DNA of 19,647 nt from DATHVI01 sp035461385 (GCA_035461385.1 DATHVI010000111.1:1-19647), one strand, 5' to 3'; numbered from the stretch's first letter, positions 7,688 to 15,341 are shown. A program made the numbers and translations. Notes: a model not told the origin generated them from the letters alone.

Positions 7688-8584
7688 TCAGCCGAGCGCG
7701 CTCAGCCGCGTGCACGCATCGCCGGCGGCCTCGAGCGCCGGGGCGAGCGCCTCGGCGGCGCGGGCGGGGTCCCATTCGCGGGCCGCGATCTCCGCGACCA
7801 GGGTACCCATGAACGCGTCGCCCGCGCCGAGGGTCGAGACGACCTCGACCTCGGCCGCCGGGGCGTCTGCCTCGCAGGCGCCGCGGATCACCGCGCCGCC
7901 GGCGCCGAGGGTGACGACCGCGATCTCGGCGCCCATCTCGGCGATCGCGTCGGCGGCGCGGCGCGGGTCGTCCTCGCCGGCGATCGCGACCGCCTCCTCG
8001 CGGTTCGCGCGGACGCAGAACGACCCCCCGACGAGCTCCCGCGAGGCGGCAATCGCGGGGACCGGATCACCGCCCCAGCGGTTCGGGCGGATGTTCGGGT
8101 CGAAGCAGACCCGGACGCCGCGCTCGAGCGCGAGCTCGCGGGCGCGCAGGGTCGCCGCGCGCTCGCCCTCGCTCGCAAGCGTCGTCGAGCCGAAGACGAG
8201 CGCGTCGGCGGCGGCGAGCGCGTCGTCGAGGCGCGGCTCGACCGCGGCGACCGCGGCGGCGATCGACTCGCCGTAGATCTGGAACCGGGGGTCGCCTGCC
8301 TGATCGACGATCGCGAATGCGACCGGGGTCGGCTCGCCCCGCAGGCGCTCGAACCAGCTCAGGTCGACGCCCTCGGCGGCGAGCCGATCGCAGAGCCAGT
8401 CGCCCCACTCGTCGTCACCGGCCGCGCCGGCGAGAGCGGTCGGGGCGCCGGCGCGGCTCGATGCGACGGCGACGTTCGCGAGGGCGCCCCCGAAGTGCGG
8501 CCGGAAGCAACCGGCGTCGGCGAACGAGCGCGCGCGGCGATCGGAGATCAGGTCGACCAGGGCCTCGCCGAGGCAGAGGATCAT
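7688..8584 (-). CDS. PfkB-family carbohydrate kinase (fructokinase-like)
   Basis: This 298-residue ribokinase-fold sugar kinase starts with MILCLGEALVDLI, the usual fructokinase opening. The first PfkB signature is FGGALANVAVA (31-41), the sugar-side FDPNIRPNRW is at 161-170, and the second signature STLGAGDAFMG is at 250-260 with catalytic base D256 and the GAGD anion hole. The residue before TLGAGD is Ser rather than the common Asp, a tolerated variation. It would phosphorylate a sugar such as fructose or 2-keto-3-deoxygluconate with ATP; the substrate cannot be decided here. The ATG at 8584 has no Shine-Dalgarno but has a TANNNT box 8 bases upstream, suggesting a leaderless message. It is the first gene of a two-gene unit with chrA. 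Confidence 0.95.
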   Translation of the reverse strand: MILCLGEALVDLISDRRARSFADAGCFRPHFGGALANVAVASSRAGAPTALAGAAGDDEWGDWLCDRLAAEGVDLSWFERLRGEPTPVAFAIVDQAGDPRFQIYGESIAAAVAAVEPRLDDALAAADALVFGSTTLASEGERAATLRARELALERGVRVCFDPNIRPNRWGGDPVPAIAASRELVGGSFCVRANREEAVAIAGEDDPRRAADAIAEMGAEIAVVTLGAGGAVIRGACEADAPAAEVEVVSTLGAGDAFMGTLVAEIAAREWDPARAAEALAPALEAAGDACTRLSALG

Positions 8585-8598
8585 GCGCGCGAACGCTA
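8585..8598 (-). promoter_or_regulatory. Putative leaderless promoter (-10) of the PfkB kinase gene
   Basis: On the minus strand TAGCGT (8593-8598) is followed by exactly 8 bases and then the ATG. There is no purine-rich ribosome binding site, and the spacing equals that seen at 5604 and 16316. No -35 is recognisable. Confidence 0.4.
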
Positions 8599-8739
8599 CG
8601 CGCTCGCCTCCGGTCCCGCCCCCCGGCGCGACCGACTACTCGGGTCGAGGGTCCTCGCCGCGCGGACCGAACCCGGCCGGGGCGAGGTCGCGCGTCCCGA
8701 GCGCCCGCCCGGTGGACGGGTAGTGGACGAAAGCGATAA

Positions 8740-8774
8740 CGCCCGCCCGGTCCCTATAGCTGACCGGGCGGGCG
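8740..8774 (-). terminator. Strong hairpin terminator downstream of the secreted repeat protein gene
   Basis: CGCCCGCCCGGTC (8740-8752) and GACCGGGCGGGCG (8762-8774) form a perfect 13-bp stem with a 9-base loop. On the minus strand the stem is followed by TTATCGCTTTC, a weak T-rich tail. It lies 37 bases past the stop of the gene at 8812 and before the PfkB promoter, so it most likely ends that transcript. A second copy of the left arm, CGCCCGCCCGGT, is at 8702-8713. Confidence 0.75.
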
Positions 8775-8811
8775 CTCGCTAGGTACGGCGCGGGCAGTAG
8801 AAGGACCCAGG

Positions 8812-9420
8812 CTACTCGCCGTTGCCGTTCCCGTTCTCTCCGTTCTCGCCGTTCTCGCCGTTCTCCCCGTTCTCGTCACCGTTTCCGTTCCGGATCTTCG
8901 AGACGACGCACTTGCCGAACGCGTTCCGCTTCGCGCCCTGTGACTCGGCGCCCTTCGGCGAGTTGGTGCCATAGGTCTCGCGGAACCCCATGGGGTCATC
9001 GGAGCGCTCCGCGCGGCACGCCTGGGCGGCGTTGCGGAACTCCGCGATCTCCTCGCGGACCTCGGCCCTGAGCTTGCGGACCACGCACTTGCCGAACGCG
9101 TTGCGCTTGCCGGCGTTGGTCCCGTACTCCTCGCGGAACGCATCCAGGTCGTCGGCGCGCTCGCTGCGGCACTCCCTCGCCGCCTGGCGCCGCTCCGCCC
9201 TCAGCTCGGGCCGAGCCTGGCGGATGCAGTTCCGCATCGCGCTGGTCTTTCCGTTCGTGCCGTAGGTGGCCCGGAACGCGGCCTTGTCCGCGTTCTTCTG
9301 GCCCTGGCACTCCTTGACTGCGAGGCGCTTGACCTCGCTCTTGCTGTTCGCCATCCCGCTCGTCACCGGCAGCATCAACGCCGCCGCGCAGACGATGGCG
9401 AATGCCGTAGCTCTGCGCAC
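8812..9420 (-). CDS. Secreted protein with three YGTN cysteine-pair repeats and an ENG tail, function unknown
   Basis: This 202-residue exported protein has unknown function. Residues 1-24 form a Sec signal peptide (RR, then ATAFAIVCAAALMLPV, cleavage likely after SGMA). The mature part has three imperfect repeats, each with one Cys, an acidic or basic helix, FRxxYGTN, and a second Cys in a (K)RNAFGKCV-like segment. The cysteine pairs are C38/C65, C84/C112 and C135/C171, and the third repeat carries an extra eight-residue or so insertion before KRNAFGKCV. The tail (178-202) is GNGDENG followed by repeated ENG triplets and ends in GNGE. The GTG at 9420 was chosen because GGAGG lies 5 bases upstream (9426-9430) and gives a normal signal peptide; the ATG at 9435 would place that Shine-Dalgarno inside the gene. 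The paired cysteines suggest a disulfide in each repeat. Similar YGTN/NAFGKCV proteins are, from memory, found in other actinobacteria, but I know of no assigned function. Confidence 0.88.
   Translation of the reverse strand: MRRATAFAIVCAAALMLPVTSGMANSKSEVKRLAVKECQGQKNADKAAFRATYGTNGKTSAMRNCIRQARPELRAERRQAARECRSERADDLDAFREEYGTNAGKRNAFGKCVVRKLRAEVREEIAEFRNAAQACRAERSDDPMGFRETYGTNSPKGAESQGAKRNAFGKCVVSKIRNGNGDENGENGENGENGENGNGNGE
8831..8875 (-). repeat. Tandem 9-base repeat encoding (Glu-Asn-Gly)n
   Basis: Five consecutive near-identical 9-base units (ccgttctcg with single third-position changes) encode the ENG repeats of the secreted protein tail. The unit keeps the reading frame, so copy-number change by slippage would lengthen or shorten the tail without breaking the gene. 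Confidence 0.85.
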
Positions 9421-9548
9421 AAATACCTCCGTCATCGCTTACTCACCGCCTATAAGCGCCGAAGGGACGCGGAGGGGTACGGGGTTCGAGGACGAATCGT
9501 CGCGAGGCGCTGCGGACCGCGGGATGCCGCCTTCGGGGGTCGCTCATC

Positions 9549-9588
9549 CGCCCCCGGCCCCGGGGGCGACCGGTCGGGCCGCCCCCGG
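9549..9588 (-). terminator. GC-rich hairpin(s) downstream of the cupin gene
   Basis: CGCCCCCGG (9549-9557) pairs with CCGGGGGCG (9560-9568), and that same middle arm can instead pair with CGCCCCCGG at 9580-9588 around an 11-base loop. Either hairpin lies just past the cupin stop at 9600. No T run follows, so termination is likely but not certain. Confidence 0.5.
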
Positions 9589-9599
9589 GTTGGCCCGCC

Positions 9600-9962
9600 T
9601 CAGCGCTTCGCGTAGTCGGCGTCCTCTTCGCCGAGGTCGAGCATCACACAGGCCTCGTCGCCGATCACCTCGGCGTCGTGGCCGGCCGGGATCGAGACGA
9701 CGTCGCCGGCTCCGAGCTCGCCCTCGGCGCCGTCGTCCATCCGCACTCGTATCCGGCCCGAGAGGATGTAGCCGAGGTGGTTGAACTGGCAGGAGTCGGT
9801 CTGCGCGATCGGCTTCACGTTCTCCGACCACCTCCAGCCGGGCTCGAAGACGCTCCTGCCGAGGTCGCGACCGCCGACCCTGACCAGGTCGATCTGTCCC
9901 TTGCCCTCGAACGGCCGGGTCTCGTCCGGCGACTCGAAGCGCTTGATCTCGATCGTTGCCAT
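9600..9962 (-). CDS. Small single-domain cupin protein
   Basis: This 120-residue protein has one cupin barrel. The first cupin motif is degenerate: FNHLGYILSGRIRVRM (about 60-75) has a single His and no Glu pair. The second is LGAGDVVSIPAGHDAEV (about 83-99), with the typical G-D-x-x-x-I-P-x-G-H turn. The conserved His of motif 2 is at about 95. With a reduced metal-ligand set it may bind a metal weakly or act as a ligand-binding or regulatory cupin; no reaction can be named. The ATG at 9962 has a good GGAGGA site 6 bases upstream. It begins 39 bases after the methyltransferase gene on the same strand and is probably the last gene of that unit, since a hairpin follows its stop. Confidence 0.88.
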   Translation of the reverse strand: MATIEIKRFESPDETRPFEGKGQIDLVRVGGRDLGRSVFEPGWRWSENVKPIAQTDSCQFNHLGYILSGRIRVRMDDGAEGELGAGDVVSIPAGHDAEVIGDEACVMLDLGEEDADYAKR

Positions 9963-10001
9963 GCCTGCTCCTCCGTTTCGTGTCCTCCGCCCACCCCGAC
10001 C

Positions 10002-11084
10002 TTACGCCGAGCCGGCGCGGGCGACGTAGTAGTTGTTGAAGAAGTCCCCTTCGACCCGCTTGACGTCGACGCGGTCAAACCCGGCGTCGGCGAGCATCTC
10101 GAGCGCCCGCTGCTCGCCCCACGCCGTCCCCAGGCCGGCGCCGCCGGCGGCCAGCGAGACGGTCATGCAGTGCAGCGTCGAGAGGGTGTAGATCGTCGGG
10201 CCGATCGGATGGTCGAGGTTCTCCTCGAGCCGGCTCGAGGCGGCGACGTCGACCATCAGGAAAGTCCCGCCGGCCCGCAGCGCCGCCGCAACCCGGGCGA
10301 GGACCTCCGCCGGTTGGGCCTGGTCGTGGATGACGTCGAACGCGGTGATCAGGTCGAACCCGTCGCGGCGGTCGAGCTCGACCAGGTCGAGGAGCTCGAA
10401 GCGCACGTTCTCGAGCCCGGTCTCGGCCGCCTCGCGGCGGGCCATCTCGATCCCCCGCTCGGAGATGTCGTAGCCGGTGAAGCGGCTGTTCGGGAACGCG
10501 CGCGCCATCAGGTTGAGCGCGTGGCCGTGCCCGCAGCCGATGTCGGCGGCGTCGATCCCCTCGTGGAGGCGGTCGACGAGCCCGTCGGCGAGCGGCAGGA
10601 CGACGTCGAGCAGGGTCGCGTCGGCGACCGCGCCGCTGTCGTCGCGAAGCGCTTCCTGGAGGCGCGGATAGGACGAATACGGGACGCCGCCGCCGTTGCG
10701 GAAGCACTCGACGACCTCGTCCTCGACCGCGGCGAGGATCGGGATGTAGCCGGCGAACGGCCCGAGGTTGTCGGGCCCCGCTGCCCTGGTCAGCGCCGCC
10801 CCGTGCTCGGCCGGCAGCCGGTACGTCTCGCGCTCGGGCTCGTACTCGACCACGCGCGCGGTGACCATCGCCCCGAGCCACTCGCGCACGTAGCGCTCGT
10901 CGAGCCCGGCGGCGGCGGCGATCTCGTCGCTGGTCGCCGGCTCGATCCCGGCCATCGCGTCGAACAGCCCGGTGCGGTGGCCGACGCTGGTCATCAGCAC
11001 CAGCGACGCCTCGTTGACCGCGTTCAGCATCCGCTCGCCGAACGCCTCGGCCTTCGCCGTGTCGAGAATCTCCGCCTGTCCCAT
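10002..11084 (-). CDS. SAM-dependent methyltransferase with N-terminal winged helix
   Basis: This 360-residue class I methyltransferase begins with a winged-helix-like dimerisation domain (about 20-95, containing TSDEIAAAAGLDERYVREWL) and then has a Rossmann methyltransferase domain. Motif I DIGCGHGHAL is at 181-190, the acidic residue after strand 2 is D206 in FTGYDIS, LLDLVEL follows at about 231-237, and motif IV is FDLITAFDVIHD at about 243-254. This plan resembles Rv2258c-type and O-methyltransferase-like small-molecule enzymes, so it is more likely to act on a metabolite than on protein or nucleic acid. The ATG at 11084 is preceded by a purine-rich AGGAAG-type site. It lies 128 bases downstream of the TPR-LuxR gene and 39 bases upstream of the cupin gene. 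The methyl acceptor is unknown. Confidence 0.93.
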   Translation of the reverse strand: MGQAEILDTAKAEAFGERMLNAVNEASLVLMTSVGHRTGLFDAMAGIEPATSDEIAAAAGLDERYVREWLGAMVTARVVEYEPERETYRLPAEHGAALTRAAGPDNLGPFAGYIPILAAVEDEVVECFRNGGGVPYSSYPRLQEALRDDSGAVADATLLDVVLPLADGLVDRLHEGIDAADIGCGHGHALNLMARAFPNSRFTGYDISERGIEMARREAAETGLENVRFELLDLVELDRRDGFDLITAFDVIHDQAQPAEVLARVAAALRAGGTFLMVDVAASSRLEENLDHPIGPTIYTLSTLHCMTVSLAAGGAGLGTAWGEQRALEMLADAGFDRVDVKRVEGDFFNNYYVARAGSA

Positions 11085-11212
11085 CTTCCTGCTTCCTTCC
11101 TCGTTGCTTACGCCGTGATCCGCCTGTCCCCGAGCGGCGTTCGCCGGAGGATCCGCGGGCGATCGCGGTCGAGGCTCCCACGCCCCCCGGCCCGGCGCAT
11201 CGGTAGGAACAC

Positions 11213-12889
11213 CTAATTCGTCGCGGAGCCGCGCTCGGGCAGGCTGCGGACCGCGTACGCCGCGGCCTCGGCCCGGTTTCCGAGCTCGAGCTTCGAGAGC
11301 AGGCTGCGGACGTGGTGCTCGACCGTCCGCGGGGAGAGGTAGAGGCGCTCGGCGATCTCGCGGTTCGAGAGGCCCTCGGCGAGCAGCTCGAGGACCTCGC
11401 GCTCACGCTTCGTCAGCGCGTCGGCGCCGCGCGGCCCCGCCGCCCGGGCGACCTTGACGCCAAGCGAGCGCAGCAGCGCCGCTGCCTGGTCGGCGTCGCG
11501 GGCGGCGCCGACCTCCTCGAACGAAGCGAGCGCGGCTCGCCCCGCGGCGACCGCGGCCTCGGGCTCGCCGGCGCTCAGCACTCCGGCGAGCAGCAGCCGC
11601 GTCCGCGACGTCTCGAGCGCCAGCTCGAGGTCGGCGAATCGCCCCAGCGCCCGCTCGAGGTGGCTAACCGCCTCGTCACGCTCGCCGGTGGCGGCGAGTG
11701 CCCGGCCGAGCGCCCGCGCACCGCGGGCCTCGATCAGGGCGCAGTCGCGCGACGCGCCGAGCTCGGCGAGGGCCCCGGCACGCTCGGCCGCCGCCGCGAC
11801 CTCGCCGCGCTCGATCTCGATCTCGGTCTGGAGCTCGACGAGCTCGGCGCAGGTGAGGCACTGCTCGCCGGTCTCGCGCAGCCGGCGGGAGAGCAGCGAC
11901 GAGGCGACTGCGAGCTCGCCGCGGGCGACGTGGAGCTGGGCGAGCGGCAGCGCGGCGGCGCCGTGATCCTCGAGACCCGCGAGCAACCGTCCCGCCTCCT
12001 CGAGCCGGCCCTCGGCGAGCCGGAGCTCGCCGAGCTTCGCCAGTGCCTCTGCGTGGAACGCAGGCTCGGCCGACTTCGACATCCGCAGCGCCGCCTCGAG
12101 CTCGCGCTCGGCCTCCTCCCAGCGGCCGATCCCGAACAGCAGCGCGCCGTATCGGGTGCGGCAGGTCGCGTGGATGTGGGCGGACCCGTAGCGGCGATTG
12201 AAGTCGTCGGCGGCGCGAATCCACTGCACCGCCCGCTTGAACTCGGCGGTGCGGGCGCAGTAGTCGATCGTCCGGCAGCTCGCGTAGACGACCGTGCCGA
12301 GGTCCTCGACCTCGCCGCCAAGGGCCCCGGCCATCGCCTCGTCGAGCAGTGCCAGGCCTTCCGAGAGCTGGCCGAGCTCGACGAGCGAGGCGCCGACCTC
12401 GGCGAGCGCGCAGAGCTCGAGATCGCCGTCCCCCGTCGCCCGGGCGTGCTCGCCTGCCTCCCGCGCCAGCTCGATCGCCCTGGCCGGATCCTCGCCATGG
12501 TTCGCGAGCGCCGCCTGGCAGAGCGTCACCCATCCCTCGAGCGGCCCGAGGTCGTGGTCGGAGACGAGTCGCGCCGCCCGCCCGAGCCAGCCGCTCGCGG
12601 CGGCGAGGTTGCCGAGGCTCGAGGAGTAGAAGAGCGAGAGCTCGATCGCCATCTGCGCCGCCATCACCAGGTCGGAGCGGCGGCGGAACTCCGAGTACGC
12701 GCGCTCGAGCAGCCGCACCGCCGCCTCGGTCTCGGTCAGCCAGTAGAGCGCGGTGCCGAGCCCAAACAGCGCCTCGGGCGCCTCGTCGCGTTCCAGCGCC
12801 GCCTCGAACGACGTCCTCGCCGCCTTCCAGTCGCCCGCCTCGAGGGCCTTCTGCCCTGCCTCGATCAGGCCCTCGGCGTCACTCCCCAC
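11213..12889 (-). CDS. LuxR/NarL-type transcriptional regulator with N-terminal TPR repeats
   Basis: This 558-residue protein has a long helical-repeat region and a C-terminal LuxR-type DNA-binding domain. Residues 1-480 show TPR-like units (for example AGQKALEAGDWKAARTSFEAAL near 11-32 and GRWEEAERELEAALRMSKSA near 255-275). The helix-turn-helix is at about 492-550: LTKREREVLELLAEG, SNREIAERLYLSPRTVEHHV, RSLLSKLELGNRAEA. There is no N-terminal ATPase (LAL/MalT P-loop) and no receiver domain, so it is probably controlled by ligand or protein binding to the TPR part. The GTG at 12889 has a TACGAT box 6 bases upstream and no Shine-Dalgarno. It begins 28 bases after the FAD oxidase gene and is followed by the methyltransferase gene. 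Regulation of this cluster is inferred from position. Confidence 0.94.
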   Translation of the reverse strand: MGSDAEGLIEAGQKALEAGDWKAARTSFEAALERDEAPEALFGLGTALYWLTETEAAVRLLERAYSEFRRRSDLVMAAQMAIELSLFYSSSLGNLAAASGWLGRAARLVSDHDLGPLEGWVTLCQAALANHGEDPARAIELAREAGEHARATGDGDLELCALAEVGASLVELGQLSEGLALLDEAMAGALGGEVEDLGTVVYASCRTIDYCARTAEFKRAVQWIRAADDFNRRYGSAHIHATCRTRYGALLFGIGRWEEAERELEAALRMSKSAEPAFHAEALAKLGELRLAEGRLEEAGRLLAGLEDHGAAALPLAQLHVARGELAVASSLLSRRLRETGEQCLTCAELVELQTEIEIERGEVAAAAERAGALAELGASRDCALIEARGARALGRALAATGERDEAVSHLERALGRFADLELALETSRTRLLLAGVLSAGEPEAAVAAGRAALASFEEVGAARDADQAAALLRSLGVKVARAAGPRGADALTKREREVLELLAEGLSNREIAERLYLSPRTVEHHVRSLLSKLELGNRAEAAAYAVRSLPERGSATN

Positions 12890-12901
12890 ATCGGGATCGT
12901 A
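12890..12901 (-). promoter_or_regulatory. Putative leaderless promoter (-10) of the TPR-LuxR gene
   Basis: TACGAT (12896-12901, minus strand) is followed by 6 bases and then GTG. It lies in the 28-base gap after the FAD oxidase stop, which has no ribosome binding site, so the regulator may be made from its own leaderless message as well as by read-through. Confidence 0.3.
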
Positions 12902-12917
12902 CCGCCGGTCTCGGGCC

Positions 12918-14321
12918 CTATCCGGAGGCGGCGCCCGCCGGGGCGACGTTCGCGTTCAGCCGGAAGACGTTGTCGGGGTCGTAGGCGGCCTTGACCTCGG
13001 CGAGGCGCTCGTAGTTGGGGCCGTAGCCCTCGCGCAGGATCTCCTCGCCCTCCTCGCGGAAGCCGGGGAAGTTGAGGTAGACGCCGCCGTCGGAGAACCC
13101 GCGCAGCTCGTCGAACGCCGACCGCACCCAGGCGAGGTTGCGCTCGGTGTCGGCGTCGTCCTCGAAGTTCGCCTCGAGCCCGATCAGGTACGGCGCCTCG
13201 CGATTGGCGAACGCCGTCTCGCGCTCGCCGACCCGCGCCATCGCCCCGCCGTGGTACCAGACGTCGATCGTCGACTCCGCCGACGGCGCCTCGGCGTTGA
13301 TCCGCACGAGACGCTCGATCACCTCGTCGCCGAGCGCGGGCAGGTTGACCGACTTCCAGTAGTAGTGGCCGCCGTCGGGGTAGTCCTCGTCGAGCGCCTG
13401 CTGCGCCTCGACGTACGGCATCGGGCCGCCGAGGTGGGCGATCGGCTCGGCGAGCTCGCGCAGCGGCGCCATCGCCCGCTCGCCCTCGGCCGCGTCGGGG
13501 TGCAGGCAGAGGACGATCACGCACTCCTCGCCGTGGGCCGAGGCGGGGAGCTCGTCGGCCTCCGGCACCCGGCCGAGGACGACGACCGGCGAGAGCTCCT
13601 CGAGCCCGTCGCCGAGGAAGCGCTCGACGCCGCGCAGCACCTGCTCGGCGGCGGCGATCGGGTAGAGGGTGAAGGTGAACGCGACCTCGGGGCCGACCGG
13701 GTGGAGGCGGAACTCGAGTTCGGTGACGACGCCGAGGTTCCCGCCGCCGCCGCGAATCGCCCAGAAGAGATCGGCGTTCTCGCCCTCGCTCGCGCGGAGC
13801 ACGTCGCCCGCCGCGGTCACCACCTCGGCCGAGATCAGGTTGTCGCAGCTGAGGCCGTGGCTGCGGCGAAGCCAGCCCATCCCCCCGGAGAGGGTGAGGC
13901 CTGCGACCCCGGTTCGCGAGACGACGCCGAGCGGCGCCGCGAGCCCGAACCGCTGGGTCTCACGGTCGACGTCGCCGAGCCTCGCCCCGCCGCCGACCCG
14001 GGCGGTGCGCGCGTCGGCGTCGACGTCGACGCCGGTCATCGCCGAGAGGTCGATGACCAAGCCCCCGTCGGCGATCGCGTCGCCGGCGACGCCGTGGCCG
14101 CCGCCGCGGATCGCGATCGCAAGCCCACGGGCGCGGGCGAAGCCGATTGCCGCGGCGGCGTCGGCGGCGCCAGCGCAGCGGACGATCGTCGCCGGGCGGC
14201 GGTCGATCATCCCGTTCCAGATCGCGCGGGCGTCGTCGTAGGCGGCGTCGCCGGGCCCGATCACCTCGCCGCGCACGGCGGCGCGAAGCTCGTCGATCTC
14301 GGTCGGTGGGCTGGTGGTCAC
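12918..14321 (-). CDS. FAD-dependent oxidase, berberine-bridge-enzyme type (PCMH fold)
   Basis: This 467-residue flavoprotein oxidase has a PCMH-type FAD-binding N-terminal half and a BBE C-terminal tail. IRGGGHGVAG (71-80) contains H76, the usual covalent FAD attachment. The second (cysteinyl) attachment of bicovalent members is absent: the segment LGVVSRTGVAGLTLSGGMGW (131-150) has no Cys. RGGGGNLGVVTEFEF-like RGGGGNLGVVTELEF (about 190-204) completes the FAD site, and YDPDNVFRLNANV near the end is the BBE signature. These enzymes oxidise alcohols, sugars or alkaloid-like substrates and reduce oxygen to peroxide. There is no signal peptide, so it is cytoplasmic. The GTG at 14321 has AAGGAG about 8 bases upstream. 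The TPR-LuxR gene follows by 28 bases. The substrate is not predictable. Confidence 0.95.
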   Translation of the reverse strand: MTTSPPTEIDELRAAVRGEVIGPGDAAYDDARAIWNGMIDRRPATIVRCAGAADAAAAIGFARARGLAIAIRGGGHGVAGDAIADGGLVIDLSAMTGVDVDADARTARVGGGARLGDVDRETQRFGLAAPLGVVSRTGVAGLTLSGGMGWLRRSHGLSCDNLISAEVVTAAGDVLRASEGENADLFWAIRGGGGNLGVVTELEFRLHPVGPEVAFTFTLYPIAAAEQVLRGVERFLGDGLEELSPVVVLGRVPEADELPASAHGEECVIVLCLHPDAAEGERAMAPLRELAEPIAHLGGPMPYVEAQQALDEDYPDGGHYYWKSVNLPALGDEVIERLVRINAEAPSAESTIDVWYHGGAMARVGERETAFANREAPYLIGLEANFEDDADTERNLAWVRSAFDELRGFSDGGVYLNFPGFREEGEEILREGYGPNYERLAEVKAAYDPDNVFRLNANVAPAGAASG

Positions 14322-14514
14322 TGCGGTCGCTCCTTCGGTCGCTTGATCGCTGGGTCGCGCGCACTATCGCGCCTGGGCGGCGGCGGCGCATCGGTGAAAT
14401 CCCCTATATCTCCCCCCGAGCGCGCACGGTGAGCTTGTCGCGGTCGGCGCGTTGGCGGCGGTATGCATCACCAAGTCGCCACACCGTGCGGCGACCGTTG
14501 GCGCCGTGCGACGA

Positions 14515-15315
14515 TCAGTCGTCGACCTCGCCCTCGAAGACGCCGAACGCGGCGCCCTGCGGGTCGCGGAGCACGGCGATCCGGCCGGCGGGGATGTCGA
14601 GCACCGGGCCGACAAGGCCGCCGCCGCTCTCGGTGGCCGCGGCCGTGGCGTCAACCGAGCCGACGGTGAAGTAGGAGAGCCAGCTCGGCGGCACTCGATG
14701 CTCGAGCTGCTCCGGGCTCAGCTCGCGCATGCCGCCGTTTCTCCCTTCGGCGGCGCCGTCGTGGCCGATCAGCCAGTACGACGGCCCGCCGCCGGTGTCG
14801 GCCGGCTGCACGCGCCAGCCGAAGAGCTCGGAGTAGAAGTCGATCGCCGCGCCGACGTCGGTGGTCGAGAGCTCGTTCGAAGTCAGGCAGCCGGGGTCGT
14901 TGACGCGCCGGGCGCCGATGCTGCCCTTCGGCTCCCAGAGCCCGAGCATCGCCCCGGTCGGGTCGGCGACGATCGCAAGCCGGCCGGCATCGACCACGTC
15001 GGAGGGCTCGGCATGCACGGAGCCCCCGAGCTCGCCGACCCGGTCGGCGGCGCGGTCGGCGCTCTCGACGGCGACGTAGCTGAACCAGAACGGCGGCACG
15101 CCCTGGTCGCGCTGCTGCGCCGGCTGGGGATAGATCCCCGCGACCGCATCGCCGTCGAGCGACGCCTCGACGTAGGTCTCGGCGACGCCGCCCGGGCGGT
15201 CGGTATAGCTCCAGCCGAACAGGCGCGCGTAGAAGTCCTTCGCCGCGTCGGGGTCGGTGGTCGCGAGGTCGGTCCAGCAGAAGGTCCCCGGCACATAGCT
15301 CGATCGCCTTCCCAT
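14515..15315 (-). CDS. Tandem VOC (glyoxalase/bleomycin-resistance fold) protein
   Basis: This 266-residue protein is built of two VOC domains. Domain 1 (about 8-127) starts with GTFCWTDLATTDPDAAKDFY and ends in DPTGAMLGLWEP; domain 2 (about 140-260) starts with CLTSNELSTTDVGAAIDFY and ends in DPQGAAFGVFEG. Both contain FYxxLFGW. The layout matches the Cfp30B/27-kDa-antigen-like group of actinobacterial VOC proteins. The first-strand metal ligand His/Gln is not obvious in either domain, so catalysis is doubtful and small-molecule binding is possible. The ATG at 15315 has GGGAGGA 7-8 bases upstream. The start lies 26 bases downstream of tRNA-Gly on the same strand, so the mRNA may be released by tRNA 3' processing. 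Confidence 0.93.
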   Translation of the reverse strand: MGRRSSYVPGTFCWTDLATTDPDAAKDFYARLFGWSYTDRPGGVAETYVEASLDGDAVAGIYPQPAQQRDQGVPPFWFSYVAVESADRAADRVGELGGSVHAEPSDVVDAGRLAIVADPTGAMLGLWEPKGSIGARRVNDPGCLTSNELSTTDVGAAIDFYSELFGWRVQPADTGGGPSYWLIGHDGAAEGRNGGMRELSPEQLEHRVPPSWLSYFTVGSVDATAAATESGGGLVGPVLDIPAGRIAVLRDPQGAAFGVFEGEVDD

Positions 15316-15341
15316 CTGCTGTCCTCCCGACCGTCGCGGAG

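Noticed and set aside
8831..8875. Short tandem repeats considered as a CRISPR or other array
   Set aside because: The units are 9 bases with no spacers and lie in frame in a coding sequence.
11204..11215. TAGG-AACA-CCTA inverted repeat at the end of the LuxR gene as an autoregulatory operator
   Set aside because: The arms are four bases and overlap the stop codon; easily chance.
9678..11216. A 512-codon open frame on the plus strand opposite the cupin and methyltransferase genes
   Set aside because: It reads antisense to two genes with clear family motifs and ribosome sites; its protein is Asp/Arg/Gly/Val-rich without any recognisable motif. Long antisense frames are expected at this GC content.
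11312..12994. A 560-codon plus-strand open frame opposite the TPR-LuxR gene
   Set aside because: No motifs, Leu/Arg/Glu-rich; the opposite strand carries a clear LuxR helix-turn-helix and TPR repeats.
14475..14495. Hairpin GTCGCC/GGCGAC past the VOC stop as a terminator
   Set aside because: Only a 6-bp stem with a 9-base loop and no T run on the minus strand; too weak to list as a feature.
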